Position numbers and translations under genes: made by a program. Below, one piece after another: positions 14,408 through 16,155 of a DNA stretch of 16,155 nucleotides. A model generated the notes under the pieces. It was not told the origin of the DNA and ran no database searches. It saw only the letters and a list, made by a program, of their open reading frames with translations. The first letter of the stretch is position 1. Every line of letters begins with the position of its first letter. Location: positions 1 through 16,155 of the forward strand of contig DASQSZ010000347.1 of assembly GCA_035642125.1 (NCBI GenBank), given 5' to 3'. Source of the stretch: CALAED01 sp937891035 (GTDB lineage: Bacteria > Actinomycetota > Actinomycetes > Streptosporangiales > Streptosporangiaceae).

Positions 14408-14423
14408 GACCGGCGCGCCGGTC
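14408..14423. promoter_or_regulatory. Perfect 16-bp GC palindrome in the lacI leader
   Basis: GACCGGCGCGCCGGTC is a perfect palindrome between the repressor start (14382) and the -35 box of the divergent promoter (14427). It could form a hairpin in the repressor mRNA leader or bind another regulator. In DNA of this GC content a perfect 16-mer is not highly improbable. Confidence 0.35.
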
Positions 14424-14426
14424 GCG

Positions 14427-14456
14427 TTGACATCGGCGGCATACCAAGACTATATA
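14427..14456 (+). promoter_or_regulatory. Sigma-70-type promoter of the dehydrogenase arm
   Basis: TTGACA (14427-14432) is followed after 18 bases by TATATA (14451-14456), or after 17 bases by CTATAT. It faces the dehydrogenase gene, whose GTG is 40 bases downstream. On the other strand TATAGT (14454 to 14449) with TCGATT (14478 to 14473) could be the repressor gene's own promoter. Confidence 0.7.
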
Positions 14457-14482
14457 GAGAAACGATTTCCTGAATCGATCTC
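14457..14482. promoter_or_regulatory. LacI-type operator in the divergent promoter region
   Basis: GAGAAACGATTTCC (14457-14470) holds GAAA-CGA-TTTC, and a wider imperfect inverted repeat runs from GAGAAACGATT to AATCGATCTC (14473-14482). It begins immediately after the TATATA box, covering the expected transcription start of the dehydrogenase gene, and lies between the candidate -35 and -10 of the repressor gene. It shares GAGAAACG with the operator at 13279. Confidence 0.65.
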
Positions 14483-14495
14483 TGGAGGCCCGATC

Positions 14496-15296
14496 GTGAC
14501 CGTGCCCGACCGCGAGGCGACCACGTCCAAGGTGGCCGTCGTCACCGGCGGCGCCGCCGGCATCGGCAGGGCCGTGGCTCGACGGCTGGCCGCGGACGGG
14601 ACCGCCGTCATGATCGGCGACGTCGACGCGGCCGCCGCGACCGGCGTGGCGGATGACATCGTCGCGGCGGGCGGCCGGGCGGGCGCGCTGGCCGCCGACG
14701 TGTCGGTGGCCGCCGACGTCGAGGCGCTCGTGGCGGCCGCGGTGGAACGGTTCGGCCGCCTCGACATCATGGTGAACAACGCCGGCGTCGCCGTTTCCGG
14801 CTCGGTCACCGGCATCACGGAGGACGACTGGGACCGGGTGCTCGCGGTCAATCTCAAAAGCGTCTGGCTGGGCATGCGCTTCGCCGTGCCGCCGCTGCGC
14901 GCGGCCGGTGGCGGCGCGATCGTCAACATGTCGAGCGTGCAGGCACTGCTGGGCTTTCCCGGCTGGGCGGCGTACGCCGCGACTAAAGGCGCCATCATCT
15001 CCCTTACCCGGCAGGCGTCGGTGGAGTACGCGGCGGACGGTATCAGGGTCAACTGCGTCGCGCCCGGCACCATCATGACGCCGATGAACGAGCGGATCTT
15101 CCGCACCGCCCCCGACCGGGAGGCGCTGATCGACAGCTGGAACTCCATGCACCCGCTCGGCCGGTTCGGGCAGCCGGAGGAGGTCGCGGCCGCGGTCGCC
15201 TACCTCGCCTCCGCCGACGCCTCCTTCATCACCGGGGTTTGCCTGCGCGTCGACGGCGGCCTGGCCATCCAGGGCCCCACCGGAGAGGTCCAATGA
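14496..15296 (+). CDS. NAD-type short-chain dehydrogenase/reductase
   Basis: Classical SDR enzymes oxidise or reduce a hydroxyl or carbonyl group with NAD(P). The 266-residue protein has the TGGAAGIG cofactor motif (17-24), Asp42 at the end of beta-strand 2 (favours NAD over NADP), NNAG (94-97), Asn119, Ser147, and the YxxxK pair Tyr160/Lys164 in YAATKGA. The end FITGVCLRVDGGLAIQ is typical. GTG at 14496 is chosen because GGAGG (14484-14488) lies 7 bases upstream and the frame further up runs through the promoter and operator. The gene is the first of the right arm of the LacI locus, so its substrate is probably the imported compound or its product. Confidence 0.93.
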   Translation: MTVPDREATTSKVAVVTGGAAGIGRAVARRLAADGTAVMIGDVDAAAATGVADDIVAAGGRAGALAADVSVAADVEALVAAAVERFGRLDIMVNNAGVAVSGSVTGITEDDWDRVLAVNLKSVWLGMRFAVPPLRAAGGGAIVNMSSVQALLGFPGWAAYAATKGAIISLTRQASVEYAADGIRVNCVAPGTIMTPMNERIFRTAPDREALIDSWNSMHPLGRFGQPEEVAAAVAYLASADASFITGVCLRVDGGLAIQGPTGEVQ

Positions 15297-15454
15297 GGCG
15301 TTGCGCCGTGCTGATGGACCAGTCCTCGCGGGACAACACCCTCGTGGGCGTCCGGCCTCCGCCGGTCACCTCCGGGGACGCCGTCTCATTTCAGTCCTCG
15401 CAGGACAAGCGCGCGAAGCGTTCCCAGGGGGTGCCCGATGAAGAAGGAAGGTAG
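15293..15454 (+). CDS. Possible 53-residue reading frame overlapping the SDR stop
   Basis: ATG at 15293 overlaps the SDR stop as ATGA and has GGAGAGG just upstream. The frame ends at 15454 inside the start of the next gene. The product (MRRCAVLMDQSSRDN and so on) is short, polar and matches nothing I recognise. The frame contains both copies of a 17-nt repeat, in phase, giving QSSRDN and QSSQDK. The gap may instead be a non-coding regulatory spacer. Confidence 0.25.
   Translation: MRRCAVLMDQSSRDNTLVGVRPPPVTSGDAVSFQSSQDKRAKRSQGVPDEEGR
15320..15408 (+). repeat. 17-nt direct repeat pair, each with an internal dyad
   Basis: CAGTCCTCGCGGGACAA (15320-15336) recurs as CAGTCCTCGCAGGACAA (15392-15408) with one mismatch, 72 bases apart. 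Each copy contains GTCC-N5-GGAC, able to form a short hairpin or a dimeric protein site. The pair lies between the dehydrogenase and solute-binding-like genes, outside any firmly supported coding region. Confidence 0.7.
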
Positions 15455-16155
15455 TGCCATCAGCGCGCCGCGGGCAGACACCCCGGGCGTTCTGGTCGAG
15501 TTGCGGGGGCTGTGCTGGGATCATCCGCGGTGCACGGCGCCGATGGCGGCCGCCGCCGCCGAGTGGTCGCGGTGGCGGCCGGATGTGGCGATCCGGTGGG
15601 ACGCCAGGCCGCTGGCCGCCTTCAACGACCAGCCGATCGCCGCCGCCGCGGCGGACTACGACCTGATCTTCGTGGACCATCCGATGATGGGCGAGGCCGC
15701 CGCCGCCGGCTGTCTCGCCCCCCTGGACGAGCTGATCGCGCCGGACGACCTCGCCGCCCTCGCGGCCGACTCGATCGGCGGCTGTCACTTCGCGTACGCC
15801 TATGGCGGCCGGCAGTGGGCCGTGGCCGTGGACGCCGCCTGCCAGGTCGCGGTGGCCGATGAGAAGCGCCTGGCCGGGCTCGGCGCGGTCGCGCCGCGCA
15901 CATGGCCAGAGGTGCTCGAACTGGCCCGCCGCCACCCGGGCTCGATGGCGCTCCCGCTGTACCCGAGCGACGCCTTCTGCGCGCTGCTGACGATGTCGGC
16001 GGGCGACCTGGACGGCGGCCCGGGCCACCCGAGCGAACCGAACGGATCGGACGAGTCGGACGAAGTGGTGCGGCGGCCGTTCACCGACACCGCCGTCGAG
16101 CTGTTGACCGAGGTCGCCGCGCTGGCCGACCCGCGGTCCTTCGACCTCAACCCGC
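15438..16155 (+). CDS. Solute-binding-protein-like protein without signal peptide (3' truncated)
   Basis: The frame stays open from ATG 15438 to the window end (239 residues seen). It resembles extracellular solute-binding (family 1-like) proteins: a first strand VLVELRGLCWDHPRC (18-32), then IRWDARPLAAFNDQPI (52-67), YDLIFVDHPMMG (74-85), CLAPLDELI (92-100), RQWAVAVDAACQVAVADEKR (125-144) and PRTWPEVLELARRHPG (153-168). The WDHPRG-like start and the YDLIFVDHP segment recall, from memory, a group of binding-like proteins found next to CaiB/BaiF CoA transferases. Unlike normal binding proteins it has no signal peptide and no lipobox; the N-terminus MKKEGSAISAPRADTPG is polar. It should therefore be cytoplasmic. 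An acidic, Ser/Gly/Pro-rich insert lies at 192-210. A GGGGG run lies just upstream of the start. Its role is unknown. Confidence 0.75.
   Translation, partial: MKKEGSAISAPRADTPGVLVELRGLCWDHPRCTAPMAAAAAEWSRWRPDVAIRWDARPLAAFNDQPIAAAAADYDLIFVDHPMMGEAAAAGCLAPLDELIAPDDLAALAADSIGGCHFAYAYGGRQWAVAVDAACQVAVADEKRLAGLGAVAPRTWPEVLELARRHPGSMALPLYPSDAFCALLTMSAGDLDGGPGHPSEPNGSDESDEVVRRPFTDTAVELLTEVAALADPRSFDLNP

Noticed and set aside
14043..15293. A 416-codon open frame on the minus strand
   Set aside because: Antisense to the SDR gene and out of frame with the repressor gene; no domain, and it crosses the divergent promoter region.
1..16155. CRISPR array, tRNA, rRNA, transposase or phage gene
   Set aside because: None seen by reading: no regularly spaced repeats, no transposase or integrase motifs among the coding frames, and no recognisable cloverleaf or rRNA segment.

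Overview
The window is high-GC DNA with GTG starts, strong GGAGG-type ribosome binding sites, leaderless-type promoters and an actinobacterial LytR-CpsA-Psr protein. It looks like chromosome of a filamentous actinobacterium. A Streptosporangiales/Thermomonosporaceae-like host is my inference from protein style, not something measured. No RNA genes, insertion sequences, phage genes or CRISPR arrays are visible.

Left part (1-4717): the 3' part of a LuxR-type regulator; a 69-residue sigma-region-4-like helix-turn-helix protein that may be leaderless; a convergent LCP cell-wall glycopolymer transferase; a 340-base divergent intergenic region with a G/C-tract palindrome and two DosR-like boxes about two helical turns apart; a small PPOX-fold flavin-binding protein; and a convergent stand-alone ATP-dependent DNA ligase.

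Middle part (4862-8838): a secreted amidase-signature hydrolase is divergent from an IlvD/Edd-type sugar-acid dehydratase. Candidate promoters face away from each other in the shared 256-base region. A small HEAT-like protein follows on the opposite strand.

Right part (8992-16155): this is the most interesting section, a two-armed catabolic locus around a LacI-family repressor. The left arm (minus strand) reads solute-binding lipoprotein, class III CoA transferase, single-domain sugar-type ABC ATPase, permease. The last three genes are translationally coupled by 1-base and 4-base overlaps. The right arm (plus strand) reads NAD-type short-chain dehydrogenase, then a solute-binding-like protein without a signal peptide that runs off the window. 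Both arms have good sigma-70-type promoters (TTGACA with TATAGG or TATATA), and each has a GAGAAACG-containing operator just downstream of its -10 box. I infer that the repressor controls both arms. The likely pathway is import of a small, probably hydroxylated or carboxylated compound, activation by CoA transfer and oxidation by the dehydrogenase. The substrate cannot be read from the sequence.

Two non-coding structures inside this locus stand out: a perfect 14-bp-stem hairpin between the binding-protein gene and the rest of its operon, and a 17-nt direct repeat, each copy with an internal dyad, between the dehydrogenase and the solute-binding-like gene.
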